From: Ursus arctos
Taxonomy: Eukaryota > Chordata > Mammalia > Carnivora > Ursidae
NCBI RefSeq assembly: GCF_023065955.2
Contig: NW_026623089.1
Span: 29,232,767 to 29,296,766, forward strand
Reading direction: 5' to 3'
DNA: 64,000 bases
Below, in pieces: positions 1 through 11,534 of this stretch. The translations under genes were made by a program, and so were the position numbers. The number at the start of each line of letters is the position of its first letter. The stretch's first letter is position 1. Under the pieces are notes generated by a model. That model was given only the letters and a program-made list of their open reading frames with translations. It made no database searches and was not told the DNA's origin.

Positions 1-120
1 GTCCGTCCTTTTACTGATGAGTTTAGTCCATTCCATTTAATGGGAACATTAATATCTTCAAACTTGTTTCTCTTACTTGTTCAATTTTCATGTTTTCAAT
101 GCTTCTTTTCCTTTCTTGCC

Positions 121-320
121 TTTTTTTTTTTTTTAAGATTTTATTTATTTATTTATGTGACAGAGAGACAGCCAGTGAGAGAGGGAACACAGCAGGGAGA
201 GTGGGAGAGGAAGAAGCAGGCTCACAGCGGAGGAGCCCGATGTGGGACTCGATCCCGATACCGGGATCACGCCCTGAGCCGAAGGCAGACGCTTTTAATG
301 ACTGCGCTACCCAGGTGCCC
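121..320 (-). mobile_element. Can-SINE, antisense, arctoid-type variant
   Basis: A T-run followed by AAGATTTTATTTATTTATTT is the reversed A-rich tail. The body carries reversed tRNA promoter boxes and ends at CCCAGGTGCCCC. Target duplication CCTTTCTTGCC is at 110..120 and 321..331. It sits within the target duplication of the next SINE, so it inserted later. Confidence 0.93.
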
Positions 321-331
321 CCTTTCTTGCC

Positions 332-505
332 TTTCTTTTAAGACTTTTTATTTTGTGGGGGGAGGGGGAGAAGGAGAGAGAGTTTTAAGCAGACTGCGCT
401 AAGTGCAGAGCCTGACCCTGGGCTCCATTTCACGAGCCTGAGATCATGACCTGAGCCAAAACCGAGAGCCAGACACTCAACCAGCTAAGCCACACCGGAG
501 CCCCT
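332..505 (-). mobile_element. Can-SINE, antisense, older and diverged
   Basis: The reversed tail (AAGACTTTTTATTTT) is followed by a diverged body ending in CAACCAGCTAAGCCACACCGGAGCCCC. A degenerate third copy of the target site (CCTTTCTGGCT, 506..516) follows. Divergence and the nested geometry make it older than its left neighbour. Confidence 0.88.
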
Positions 506-516
506 CCTTTCTGGCT

Positions 517-2854
517 TTTTAAAAAACTGATTGATTGAGCAGCTTTTTGTGGGGCGGGGGGAAAGGAGGGAAACACTTGTTTTCTAAATCCCATTTTTTG
601 CCTCTAATTGATTTGGGAATTTTACCCTCTTCTTCTGTTCTTTTAGTGATTTCTTTTGAAATTTTATGATACCTTTTTAACAAACTCTGAAATTATCTTA
701 ACCCTCTTCTATAACATTACAAGGACTCTAGTCCACTTTAACTCTTGGGCAGCCCTTCCTGTCTCATTGCTGCATCTCAACATTGCTGCAACTCATACAT
801 ATAGGATGTCAACTTTGCCCCTTTGAAAACCCTACCACTTATAATTATTATTGTTGTTGTTATAATTCTCTAAAGGCAGTGTTTTTAATCAGGAACACTA
901 GCTCTCTCCAAGGGTCCTGGATTAATACAGGATTCTAAAGTTCAGTGTCCTCCCTATGCTGCCAGATCAAGAGTTAGTAATACTCTTCACAGTGCTCTGA
1001 GCCCTTTATTCCTATTTGGTTAGGCTCGTCAGTGCCAGATCTAGTTTCGACTCCCTTTTCTGTGGAGTAGCGTGGTTCTTGGAGATTTTCCTGAAGTTTG
1101 TGAGCCAAGCAATACAGTAAAGATATATTTCATCTGGAACCTACTTTTTTTGTAGTGGTAGGATCCTTCAGCAGTCTATCCTATGGATGGATACAGAAGT
1201 CTGGAGCTGTCCATGATTTAGGATCTCCAAAGCTTGTTTTTCTATCACTAAGAGGACTGGGGAGGGTATGGGCAGCTAAAAGGAATAGTATTTAAGAGGT
1301 TCTCCCCCTTACCAGTTCAAAGATGCTTGAACTCACTTCCTGCAAAATAGAAAGAGCTCTACAGCATGGGAGATTTGGGTGTGAGATGGAGAGGGTTAGG
1401 GATGTGTGCGTATGGGGAGAGAAGCACATGCAGTAAGCCACAGGCACTCTGGTAGTCAGGCCAGACCCTGAGACAGTGCCTCTCTGGAGGAGCTAAGATC
1501 CAAGTCATGTCCAGCTTAAATGACACCATGTAAGGTCACCAGTGTTTGGCTACACCAACCAAGGAAATGCATGACTGTGTATATCAAAAAGAACCTCCTT
1601 CCCCCATCAGCAGCCATCTTTCCATGTTGTTTATGGAGTAGAATTACAGCCATATGAAGTCAAGGACAGGTACCCAGTGTGTTTTGACATGCCCTTGTGC
1701 TATAGTCACTCTGTATGTTGGCCATGAATGGGCGCTGGGATGATAACCGGGCTAATGAGGATTCTCCCTGGTTGGGGGCTATCCTGGAGAGCAATACGGC
1801 ATTGGTGGGCTCGTCCCAGAGAATAGGGTAGCAGAATCTTCTCTTTGGACCTCATACCACCTTCATTCCTTCTTTTGGGATGAACATTCCCTCCTCTTTG
1901 AAGAACTATTCTGATCACAGGATCTTATGGAACTGCTAGTCAATAGTCTGGGGTTCCCTGTGACCTAAGCCTGTTTAATCAGTGTCTTGATCTGAGATTT
2001 TCCATCCTGAATTAAAGAAGGAAAGCTCTAACTTGCTCTTGGATCATGAGTTGTAAGGCTATATCACAAAACTACTATGGATATATCCTTGTCCCCCACT
2101 CCACGGAGGAATCTGAGAGAATGATGATGACACCCAGAGAGAAAAGGAAGAATCCTGGGGCATAAGGCCATGATTCCTGCCCTGAGGCCCCCAGACATAT
2201 GGGTCTCCTGTACCTCTACTTCAGTTCTTTTTAGAAATAAATTTTTCTCTGGAGCCTTTTCTCTAGAGTGACTTTTCTTATGCCAAATCTAATGATTTAT
2301 AAATCTAGACAAAGCAGCCTTTTTGCAGGCGAGAGCAAGCACCCTATCTGATGCTGTGTTGCAGACCAGAGCATAACAGTCCCTGGCCTCAAAAGAGACC
2401 CTATGTTTATCTAGTCAAAGAGAAGATTCTTAAGAATATTTAAGAGCAGTTGACAATCCGTGATCAGTGTTAACACGCTTCTGAAGGAGTTTTTGCTAGG
2501 TGGATCAGATTGAGAGGGAAATTCAAACCAAAGAAATACCACAATGTTATTTAATTACATACTTACATCAAAAATTCTTTTCAAAATTTCTCCTCTCACA
2601 TTAGATTGCCAGCTACTAAGGGCAAGACATTTCTCTCTTCCACCTGTGCGCCGATAGCCTAGCATATAGTCAGTGTTCAGTAAATGAATAAGGTGAAATA
2701 GACAGGGGTCTTAAGGATGGATGGAGGGTCTTAGGTAAGAGAGTTAATGAAAACAATAAACATTAGCTATACTCAGAAGTGATTTACTCAAGGACTTCAG
2801 CCTTGAGAGCAACATCAGTAAGTTTAATAAACAAAATTGTACATGCCTACCTTA
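517..2854. other. Unassigned intron
   Basis: AT-rich unique-looking DNA with a short TTA/TTG stretch near 841-862. The part from about 1500 to 2240 could be an eroded LTR-like repeat but I cannot name it. No coding signal was seen. Confidence 0.5.
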
Positions 2855-3000
2855 TATGTGCATAACTGTGTGCTCAGTGCTTTGGCAGGTACAAGAATAC
2901 AGTCCCTTTCTTCAGGCCATCTCAGTTGTAAGAGAGATAAGGCGCGTATAGAAATAACAGAGCAGAATGTCATATGAGCTGCAGAAAAGAAACTCAGTCC
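2855..3000 (-). repeat. L2 LINE 3' fragment (antisense)
   Basis: Eroded form of the L2 end: reduced-fidelity 'TGTGCTCAGTGCTTTGGCAGGTACAAGAATACAGT' order followed by 'GAGAGATAAGGCG...AATAACAGAGCAGAATG'. Identification is from the remembered L2 consensus. Confidence 0.5.
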
Positions 3001-4034
3001 ATGGTTGGCACACCTATTAGGTTCATCTTCCCATTGAATATTCCAGTTTTTTCAGTTTCTTATTAACAGCGAATTTCATCTGAGGTTATAGTAATAAGGC
3101 TCTTTTTCCCCTGTATGGAATTCCTTGATGATGTCACAAGCTTGATCTTCTCTTACTCATTACAACCAAGGTCCCTGTATTCATTTCCCTTTTATTAAAC
3201 CACAATAATGATTTGTTGACAGAGTAGTCCCAAGGAACCGACAGCATCATTGGGCCTCCAGTCCTGGTTTTTCCTGGTTCCTGTCTAACACTTCAGAGAA
3301 GCAGTGAAATTCTCCAAAAAGCACCACTAACCAGTTCTACAAATGCCAACCTTGGTTTTTTTTGAACATACACTTTTCCATCATTAGTCCATTGTCCATA
3401 TTCTTCCCTCCAAGCTAAATAGAGCAAAGTGTGGAAGAAGGAGGCAGAGGAAGCTATTATTTCCCCCAATTCCCTCTAAACAAGATGGGCCATAATTCTA
3501 GTTTCTCCAATACCTTTTCAGGTCGCTTCCTTATTTTAGGAAGCTGTGGCTGCACCAGGCTATATAGCCAAAGCTGCGCTCTCCCACCTCCCATCAGCCT
3601 TTGCTCCATTGGGGCTGGCCTGGAAAGGCCTTGGTTAAGCCATTTCAGCACCAGATCCCTGGACAGCACCAGAGCCCTGGAACAGATCTACAGACTCAAT
3701 TGAACCCTGTCTTTCCCCCACTTCATCCTTACATGCAAAACCTTTGCTTCCACAAATTAGGAAGACTCTGAAAAGTATGGCAAGTCTCATTATAAAAGTT
3801 TCCTTTCCATATAACTCATTAATGTCAAAAAGCAAGAACTAGTGAAATAACTGATATCTCCAAGTTTCCAAGGACATATCTAAAATCTAAGTTTCAAATG
3901 TATCTAACATTTCATGGGGAAATAAATCTTTAATTTAAAAAAGAGGAAGCAAAAAGTAGATGAGTTCATTCTTGGTTCAAAAAGCTGGAAAGCTAAAGAA
4001 ATTTTCAAGGGACACTGGTAACTTCCTGATGCCT
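3001..4034. other. Unassigned intron
   Basis: I see no recognisable repeat, RNA gene or coding signal here. Confidence 0.5.
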
Positions 4035-4140
4035 ATCAGGTAATAATACTTCCTTGGTGTGGTGAAGACAAATGAGATAAGGCATGTAAATTGCTTATCA
4101 CAGCACCTGGTACATACTAAATGCTCAGTTGTTAGTGTGT
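4035..4140 (+). repeat. MIR SINE 3' fragment
   Basis: Matches the second half of MIR: GAGATAAGGCATGTAAATTGCTTATCACAGCACCTGG order, then ACATACTAAATGCTCAGT. Confidence 0.65.
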
Positions 4141-4469
4141 TGGGGGTGATTATGTTTATTTAATGCCTAGCGTAACATTAGCAGTTTACCTGGACCAACC
4201 CTCATCTTAGAAACCTCTGTGTGTGTCTCTTCCTATGCCTTTTTCCATCAATGGGATAGCATAGCGAAGTGGAATATTTTTTGCTTTTTAATTAGAACTA
4301 TATATCCTTGTTGTTAATTTTAACACAGTCATTTAAACATTTTTATATCGCATTGCCTGCAGAATGTGAACCTAAAATAGGTTGTCTTGTATTTTACTTA
4401 GTTTCCTATAAATCAATGTCCCACCTAGGAAAAAGTTTATTTACCCCTATTACATTAGCCAGCTCTTAT

Positions 4470-4600
4470 TTATTCATTCTACAATTTTTTAAAGTAAGCT
4501 CCAATGTGCCAGGCACCTTGCTGAGCCCCGGAGGTTAGCAGTGAATGAGAGCAACTCCTACCTTCACTGAGCTCAGAGGTAATCAATATGCCTGATGAAT
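4470..4600 (-). repeat. L2 LINE 3' fragment (antisense)
   Basis: Shows TTATTCATTC...AATGTGCCAGGCACC...CTGAGC...GTGAATGAGAG...CCTACCTTCACTGAGCT, the reversed L2 tail order. Confidence 0.6.
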
Positions 4601-5402
4601 TAAAGAAATTCTTACTTCAAGAAAGAATTTCAGCTTCCTCTAACCAAATCTTTTATCAGAACTCATAATTTGTAACCAGAATCATTTCTCATTCCCACTG
4701 TCCATTCTTACCAAAAGATGCTAATAAGAAATGGAATGATAAAACAAATGGGGCTAGAAAGAGAAGGACATGACTGGGGCAATCCATGAATTAATCAGCC
4801 CCTGAATAATCAAGAGATGATATATAAAATGTAAGTTCATGCCTTCTTAAATAATTAAACATATTAAAGGAGAGACAAAAAAGACCACATTTCAGAAGAA
4901 ATTAGTAGCCTTAAGGCAGTGGGTGAGCAAAAAAGAGCTCTATAGTAGCATTTATAAGCCTTTCTATATTGTAATAAACCAAGCAGGTAGCAGTAAGAGG
5001 AATGGTTATATGGATTCTCCCACATATTTTGAAAATAACGGATGGCAACCTAGAAGTCACAGAGTTATTACAAGGCATCTGAGACTCCGTCTGTGCATGG
5101 ACATTTTATCAATAGACACCAAAGTGCAGCTACTATAATATGGAGGGTTTTTTAAACATTGAAAAGGTATCTTCATACTTGAAAAGAGTTGAAAACCATG
5201 GCCTTAAATATGTATTCATGGACTGTCGAAACAAAGGGGTTAAAGGAGCCGAGGAGGGTCACTGAAAGGAAGAGAGTGAGAAACTTCAGGCAAGAGATGG
5301 AGAACGGGTATGAGAAGAGAGAAGTGGGAGATGGAGAAAGAGGAGACAGGAAATGTGCACAAGGCATAGAAGGGAAATTGTGGAGTCATGCAAACTTGCA
5401 TT
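4601..5402. other. Unassigned intron
   Basis: AT-rich to purine-rich DNA (5270-5370 is strongly AG-rich). Nothing recognised. Confidence 0.5.
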
Positions 5403-5416
5403 AAAACTCCAGCACC

Positions 5417-5610
5417 AGAGCACCAGGGTGGCTCAGTCAGTTAAGCGTTTGCCTTTGGCTCAGGTCATGATCCCAGGGTCCTGGGATCGAGTCCCACATC
5501 AGGCTCCTTGCTCAGTGAGGAGCCTGCTTCTCCCTCTGCCTGCCGACCCCCACACTTGAGCGCTCTCTCTCTCTCTGACAAATAAATGAAATCTTTAAAT
5601 AAAAATAAAT
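5417..5610 (+). mobile_element. Can-SINE, sense
   Basis: Head ...GGTGGCTCAGTCAGTTAAG contains the tRNA-derived A box region; the B-box-like part is GGTCCTGGGATCGAGTC. A CT-rich stretch and an AATAAATGAAATCTTTAAAT tail follow. Perfect 14-bp target duplication AAAACTCCAGCACC is at 5403..5416 and 5611..5624. Confidence 0.95.
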
Positions 5611-5629
5611 AAAACTCCAGCACCTTCTC

Positions 5630-5830
5630 TTCCTCATTGTGAGACCTTAGAACAAGCTACCTAACCTCTCTGAGTTTGGTTTCCTCATCTATAAAGTGGA
5701 GAGTGTAATAACTACTCTTTTATTTCATCATAGCACTATGGTAGTGGTAAACAGAATGATGACACAAAATGCTTGGTCCTGTGTCTGACCTGTGGAAAGT
5801 ACTCAAATATTAGCTCCTCCACCACCATCA
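5630..5830 (+). repeat. MIR SINE
   Basis: Contains GTGAGACCTTAGAACAAGCTACCTAACCTCTCTGAG, TTTCCTCATCTATAAAGTGGAG and the later ACTCAAATATTAGCT, the full order of the MIR core and 3' end. Confidence 0.75.
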
Positions 5831-5910
5831 TCATCATTTCTTACTGGGCATCTTTCAGAGCCTTACCCGTTGGCAAACACCTGAGTGCTACTCTATGGTC
5901 ACTTCTTATC

Positions 5911-6111
5911 TTTTTTTTTTTTAAAGATTTTATTTATTTATTTGACAGAGAGAGACAGCCAGCAAGAGAGGGAACACAAGCAGGAGGAGTGGGAGAGGAA
6001 GAAGCAGGCTCCTAGCAGTGGAGCCTGATGTGGGTCTCGATCCCAGAACTCTGGGATCACGCCCTGAGCCAAAGGCAGATGCTTAACGGCTGTGCCACCC
6101 AGGCGCCCCGA
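5911..6111 (-). mobile_element. Can-SINE, antisense, arctoid-type variant
   Basis: A T-run then AAAGATTTTATTTATTTATT opens the element; it ends GCCACCCAGGCGCCCC. Target duplication TCACTTCTTATC is at 5899..5910 and 6112..6123. It forms inverted pairs with the sense copies at 5417 and 7247. Confidence 0.95.
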
Positions 6112-6125
6112 TCACTTCTTATCTT

Positions 6126-6659
6126 GAACCAAATGGATCTGCCAGAACTCTTTTGATTGAACAATAAAAACTAACCCTTGCTAGCTTATCTTCCACCCCA
6201 CCAAGGAAAAGATAATCTAGTGGAAGCATGTTGGGGTAACTCACACAGCTCAAAGAAAATCTGATCGACCGAGCCTCAAGGAAGCAGGCAAAGGGGCAGC
6301 AGGGGGACATCAGGACTGACAGGAGCCAGAATCCAAACACAGCGAGGATCGCTTTCTCTGACTCTGTGCCTCTCATCCCTGCCTCTGTATCTTGGCCTGT
6401 CAGCCTAATTATTTCAGAGCATCTTTCTCCCAGACTCTGGTACCTAAACTACCAGCAGCTCCTAGGCATGTATCTTCCTAACCTAACTATCAGAAGGAAA
6501 ATTCCAATGATAAGAAAAGAATTTTGAGTGGCTATGCGCTCATCCCTATGGTTCAGGAAATCATCTGGTTGGGAGTGGAGGAAGGGTTGGTCCTCCAGAT
6601 AGAAAGGGGTCAGTTCCCAGATCCAAGAGAGCGGAGTGCTGAGCAAACAACCATGATAT
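6126..6659. other. Unassigned intron
   Basis: No repeat or gene recognised; short overlapping frames on both strands have no family resemblance. Confidence 0.5.
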
Positions 6660-6805
6660 TCCCCCAAACATTCTTTGAACTCCTACTGTGTGCCCCTGCC
6701 TGCCTTCAACACTGAAGACATAGACATAGCCAAGACATTTATAATTCCTGCTCTCACAGAGCTGACATTCTAATGGGACAGACAGCAATAAGCAAAGAAA
6801 CAGGA
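6660..6805 (-). repeat. L2 LINE 3' end (antisense)
   Basis: Ordered motifs ACTCCTACTGTGTGCC, CAACACTGAAGACATAG, CCTGCTCTCACAGAGCTGACATTCTAATGGGACAGACA match the reversed L2 3' end. Confidence 0.75.
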
Positions 6806-7231
6806 ATTTTTTGTTTCTGTCAACAAGGCACACACACACGTGCACATGCACTCACGCATGCTTCCTGGGAAAATGTTCCATGGCCTCGTGCGGGCACATC
6901 TTCATCACCGCCCCCAGAGGTTTGGGCACAGATCCCTTCCCTTTCCAGGCTGCCCTAGAATCCCTCAGTGAAACCATCCACTTCAGCACCCGTTTATCTT
7001 CCCTTCTAACCCTCAATTTTAGTCCTTTTGAAACCTATTGAGATCCAGTGATGCAAAAAAGACACCAGCTAGAATTCCAAGAAAATTTGCATGCTCAGAA
7101 TTATGAACTAAAGGTAGAGAAGTCTGGATAAATGTTCCACACGAAAAAGGAAAAAGAACAAAGAGAAGAGAGACGAGTCCAATCAGTGTCCCCAAGTCCT
7201 CGGCATGTGCCATCTGTGAGAACATGGCTTA
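6806..7231. other. Unassigned intron with short CA-rich patch
   Basis: A short alternating CA/CG/TG patch lies at about 6829-6860; the rest is unique-looking. Confidence 0.5.
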
Positions 7232-7246
7232 GAAAGGAGTTAACCA

Positions 7247-7451
7247 TGGGGCGCCCGAGTGGCACAGCTGTTAAGTGTCTGCCTTCGGCTCAGGGCGTGA
7301 TCCCGGCGTTACGGGATCGAGCCCCACATCAGGCTCTTCCGCTATGAGCCTGCTTCTTCCTCTCCCACTCCCCCTGCTTGTGTTCCCTCTCTCGCTGGCT
7401 GTCTCTATCTCTGTCGAATAAATAAATAAAATCTTTAATAAAAAAAAAAAG
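7247..7451 (+). mobile_element. Can-SINE, sense, arctoid-type variant
   Basis: Sense copy of the GCTATGAGCCTGCTTCTTCC variant with an AATAAATAAATAAAATCTTT tail. Perfect 15-bp target duplication GAAAGGAGTTAACCA is at 7232..7246 and 7452..7466, indicating a fairly recent insertion. Confidence 0.96.
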
Positions 7452-7694
7452 GAAAGGAGTTAACCAGGGTCCACCGTGGGGGCCGAGGGACTACAGGGAC
7501 CCAACCTCGCCCTCACAAATACTAGATTCATGGGTGTGTTGGGTCCATTGCATGTGTGTTTATGTGTAGATGTGTTCCAATGTGAACATTTTTTTTAATT
7601 CTGTGAATGATTTTGTCAACCCTGTTCAGTATTTATTTTTTAATATGCTAACAATGTCAAAAACTAGAAGTAATCTGGCCCTCTCAAATTGGGG

Positions 7695-7925
7695 AGGATC
7701 TGGCATTAGCATTTCATGAGCACCTACTATCTACCAAACTCTGCTTGGCCCTTCACACATACTCTCATTTATGGAGGTGCTGTGGTATCCTATTTATAAA
7801 GGAGGAAAGTGAGCTCCACAGGGCTGATCTCTTGCAAACGGTCAGACAGCTATTAAGAAGTAGAGCTGGGAGGAGATCGTGGCCTATTTGGCTCCAACGC
7901 CCAAATTCTTTCCTTCCTGCCACTG
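7695..7925 (-). repeat. MIR SINE (antisense)
   Basis: Carries GAGCACCTACTATCTACCAA, TTTATAAAGGAGGAAAGTGAG, then a GGTCAGACAGCTATTAAGAAGTAGAGCTGG segment, the reversed MIR order. Confidence 0.75.
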
Positions 7926-8324
7926 GTTCCTGAGCCAAGCCAGTCTGGAATGAAGTTGTTTTCACTTTGTAACAAAATTCACTAAATAAGGATGATGCAA
8001 TTTTTTTTCATAAAGCTAAAAATATTCCATCTAAAGGACTGACATTTTTAATTCTAAGATTTTGTCCTTTTTGCTTTCTTTTGGTATTGAAAAACCACGA
8101 ATATGATTCTATGAATATCATAGGTGGTATCATAGTATCGTAGGTGATAGTTGTTCTCGGGTTTTTGGTTTTGTTTTTATTGTCCTTAGTTGGCAAAAAT
8201 AAAACATTGGCCATCCTGTGAGTGCTGCAAAGTTTGTGTTTTGAAATTTTACTGTGCCATGAAAGTTCAAAGTCTGGAAAGCACTGCTCTATGTAACATT
8301 GGCCTCCCAGAATGGCAGAGTTGC
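7926..8324. other. Unassigned intron
   Basis: AT-rich; nothing recognised with confidence. Confidence 0.5.
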
Positions 8325-8500
8325 CCTTCACTGATGCCTGCTGTGTGCGGGCACTGGGCTGAAGGGTCTTCATACATTATCTCCAGTGAAACCACTAAAA
8401 GGGGGTCTGGCCCTAGTTTTACAGATTAGGAAACTAAGGCTGAGTGGGGTGAGACCCTGCCAAGGGCCTTGGGCTCCAGAACTCCGCCTTCTGACTCACG
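8325..8500 (-). repeat. MIR SINE (antisense)
   Basis: TGCTGTGTGCGGGCACTGGGC, then TTTTACAGATTAGGAAACTAAGGC and a degenerate AAGGGCCTTGGGCTCCAGAACTC segment follow reversed MIR order. Confidence 0.65.
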
Positions 8501-9348
8501 CAGTGGTGGCAGGCTGCTTGTGAGCCCTGTCTTCCTACCCTCGGTACAGCTCACCCCCAGCAGCCCTCCTCCCACTCCTGGGCCTCCTGTGAGACACTAG
8601 TGCACCTCACTGATGTGACAGCCTCTTCTTCCCTTCACACTGCTGCTCTCCCAGCGCCCACCCTTCCCCACACCTGAAGCACTGATAGCTTTCAGAAGTT
8701 CCATAAACAGCATTTTAGAGGGCTGTGGCCAGCTTTTGGGACTCTCTTTGGGTGCTCTGGCTTGGAAGAACTTCCTGGAGAAACTCAACAGAAAGGTAGT
8801 AAGCCACCCTTGTTGGCCAGGGACAGCGAGATCAAACAAGTTCCTGGAGCCTTGGGGCCTGCTTGCATGTTCATGATGGTCTCGGTGCACGCACATCGCC
8901 TTCCCTCCATGTGCAGCTTGGAGGGTGGTTTTCCGCTGCACAGGCTGGGGCTGCTTTTCTTGCGAGCATGCGCCTTCAGTCTGCACAGGAGACCTGGACA
9001 CTTCGCAGAGGCAGATGCACCTTTGGGTAGACCAAAGGCTGTTCTCGCTCATGCCCAGCTCATCCACAATGGTGACTTCATAGTGTGGCCTCAGATGGCT
9101 GCCAGATGTGGCTGTGGCTGCCATCCATGCAGACAACAAGCACGCCTGCTCTCTTCATTAGCAAGAGGGAGAACTGAACTTGTTCCTTGGACTCATGAGT
9201 GCTCTGAGGAAGGAGGACAGGGTCTGGCTCTTCTAGAGAAGATGGACCAGACTGTAGGCCTACGTATTTTTTTGGTGATAATAAAGGGACAAACTTCATA
9301 AGCTTATGGAACTGGAGAGGACTAATGAAGTCAATATAATTTACAAAG
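8501..9348. other. Unassigned block with long open frames on both strands
   Basis: Two open frames of about 180 codons overlap on opposite strands (8762..9301 + and 8597..9139 -). Neither shows a domain, signal peptide or known family resemblance, and no splice or promoter context supports either. I treat both as non-coding; an old processed pseudogene cannot be excluded. Confidence 0.35.
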
Positions 9349-9357
9349 TGACAAAAA

Positions 9358-9568
9358 TTGGGGGGCATCTGGGTGGCTCAGTGGGTTAAGCATCTGCCTT
9401 CAGCTCAGGTCATGATCCCAAGGTCCTGGGATTGGAGCCCCACATTGGACTCCTTGCTCAGCTTGTCCCTCTCTCTCTACGCCTCCCCCTCTCCAGCCCC
9501 CACCCCCTGCTCATGCTTCTCTCTTGCTGTCTCTGTCTCAAATAAATAAAATAATTTTTTTAAAAAGG
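9358..9568 (+). mobile_element. Can-SINE, sense
   Basis: Head GGGGCATCTGGGTGGCTCAG, B-box-like GGTCCTGGGATTGGAGC, CT-rich tract and AATAAATAAAATAATTTTTT tail. The target duplication GTGACAAAA is at 9349..9357 and 9569..9577. Confidence 0.93.
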
Positions 9569-9577
9569 TGACAAAAT

Positions 9578-10439
9578 GTTGACAAATAGAGCAAAGCTTA
9601 ATATTATACATAATATGCAGAATTAGTAATAATAATACCAGGACTTACTGTGGTTCATGTTTGTCACTTTGGGGAGCCTAGTATTTTCTCCCTTTTCCTA
9701 AAAATACACTTCCTTCCTCATGGGAAATTGCTTCTCCTCTTTTGCGGGCAGTTTTGGAGAAATAGTAATCAAAGAATATTGCCCTCACCCTACAGAAGCC
9801 AAAAAGATCCCTGGAGGTTCTTTCACGAGATGCCAAGGGGTAGAGCCAAGAGGTGGGCACAAGCCCTAAGCATATCCAATCGGAGTGTCCCCTGACGCTG
9901 TCATTTGGGGTCAGAGCAGTGCAAGGATGGAAAAAAGTTTGGAATTTACTCACTTTCATTACTGCACCTGAGCTAGGCTGTCAGAGGGTTCCGGCTCCTT
10001 CTGGAGCTGTCTGCTCTGAGCCCGGCCCTTCGGACTTTCCTTTGAACCAGCAAGCTTCCCATAGCCTGCCAATCAATTTCCTGTTCATGTAAGTTAGGCA
10101 GAGTCATTTCTATTATTTATAACCAAAGAACCCCACTGAGCATCACCCGCCCAAATTAGTGCTGTCCTCTTCTCGTAGGCCTGCTGGAAGGTCACACACC
10201 TGGTCCAGTGGTGCCGCTATCACTCAGACAGTACCGGACCTCCTCATTTGAAATGGCCTTGGAGAGCTGTTTCCATGCCACACAAGAACATGTGACCTTA
10301 TAACTATGCCTCAATTTGGACCCAGAACAACATTACCAGCTCAATCAGCTGGTTGTTCACCGGAGTTGGCTACACATGCCAAAAAGCCTTTTGACTGTTT
10401 CCAAAAATAAAATCCAGCCTCACAGGATGAGGATCTGCT
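9578..10439. other. Unassigned intron
   Basis: Nothing certain. The part from about 10200 may be the upstream portion of the mariner-like relic described next, but its reading frame is broken. Confidence 0.4.
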
Positions 10440-10474
10440 ACCATTGTGCTTATTCCAAATAATGTGGCATCAAT

Positions 10475-10682
10475 TTGAAGAATATTCTCCAGGGAGTCCC
10501 CAAAGTATCTAAAACAATGGCAGCAGCCTTGGGATAACTATCTGGCATATCGGGATGACTGCTCAGAAGGGAGAGGATGCTTGTTTGGATGGGTAGATTC
10601 TGGTACCTTCATTAAACAGCCCGTCTCATTATCTAAAAGTCGTACTCCATGGTGGAGTCATGTTTCTAAGCCTAAAAATTAA
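10475..10682 (+). mobile_element. Mariner-like transposase C-terminal relic
   Basis: A + strand frame from about 10477 to a stop near 10682 reads through roughly 68 codons. Within it, LKQWQQPWDNYLAYRDDCSE (about 10508..10567) resembles the mariner C-terminal signature of the form QQRWxKCIxxxGxYFEG. There is no start codon and the upstream frame has stops, so this is a dead fragment. Superfamily assignment is by motif memory only. Confidence 0.4.
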
Positions 10683-11534
10683 ACTTTGATTTAAAGACCC
10701 TTTGGAAAATATTATGAGAGACCTTTCTGAACCTGAGAGCGCTCCCCAGCAAACCCACCCCGCAGACGTGGCCAGCTAAGGGTTTTCCCTCCACACTGGA
10801 AGCACGTGAGGTTTAATGGGCAGCAGCTCTTGTCTGCTGTTCTTAAGCAGATTGCGTGTCCTCTGCCCCAGGCTGGGCTTCAAATCTAAGACAAGAGCAC
10901 ACGTAGCATCTATCAGCAAGCCCTGCTTTCAAGCTTCTTTTGCAGGCATCCTACTTCCTTCCTTTTTAAGTTTCTCTTAGACTGGGGAGAGGCTCGCCCT
11001 TAAGTTTCCCAAAATAACAATGGGGGGGAGCACATATATTTGGATGACACTGTGGGCCCCAAATCGAAACTTTAGAGTGAGGAGAACATACCCGCCCCCG
11101 GCCCCACCCCATCTTGATGCAGTCACCTGCCTGTGTGCACTCAGTCCTATGAGGAACAGATAAATCCATGATTGTCCACCCCCACGCGACTGCCAGGTCC
11201 AGGTCCCAGGCCATCCCGACAACTGGAGAACCCACTTTCAGGCAAGGGGCATGAGAAATGTGGTCATTCTTGGTGTTTCTTTTGATAGGGAATAAAAGGA
11301 AGAGTGAAGCTTTCAGAATTGACTTCTGTCTCTTGGTGTCTTGAAATTTCCATCTCTTTGTGATCAGAAGATCACAGCCCAACAAGGGGGGAGAGAGAAG
11401 AATCTCTACTTTTGGCAGGCTTCAAGACAGTCTTGGATTATTTATTTGTTCTGTAACTCATTTCTGTCAAACATTCTCTTTCTATCTCTTGTCATAAAAA
11501 ATTGAAATGCTAGTTTCTCGGTGGATGTCTTGGC
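10683..11534. other. Unassigned intron
   Basis: No repeat or coding signal recognised; open frames on the minus strand at 10966..11385 have no family resemblance. Confidence 0.5.

Noticed and set aside
40..402. 120-codon frame across the first two SINEs
   Set aside because: It is a translation of antisense Can-SINE sequence.
5417..5500. tRNA-like A and B box sequences at SINE heads, possible tRNA genes
   Set aside because: They are tRNA-derived Can-SINE heads followed by CT-rich tract, A-rich tail and target duplications; no intact cloverleaf was seen.
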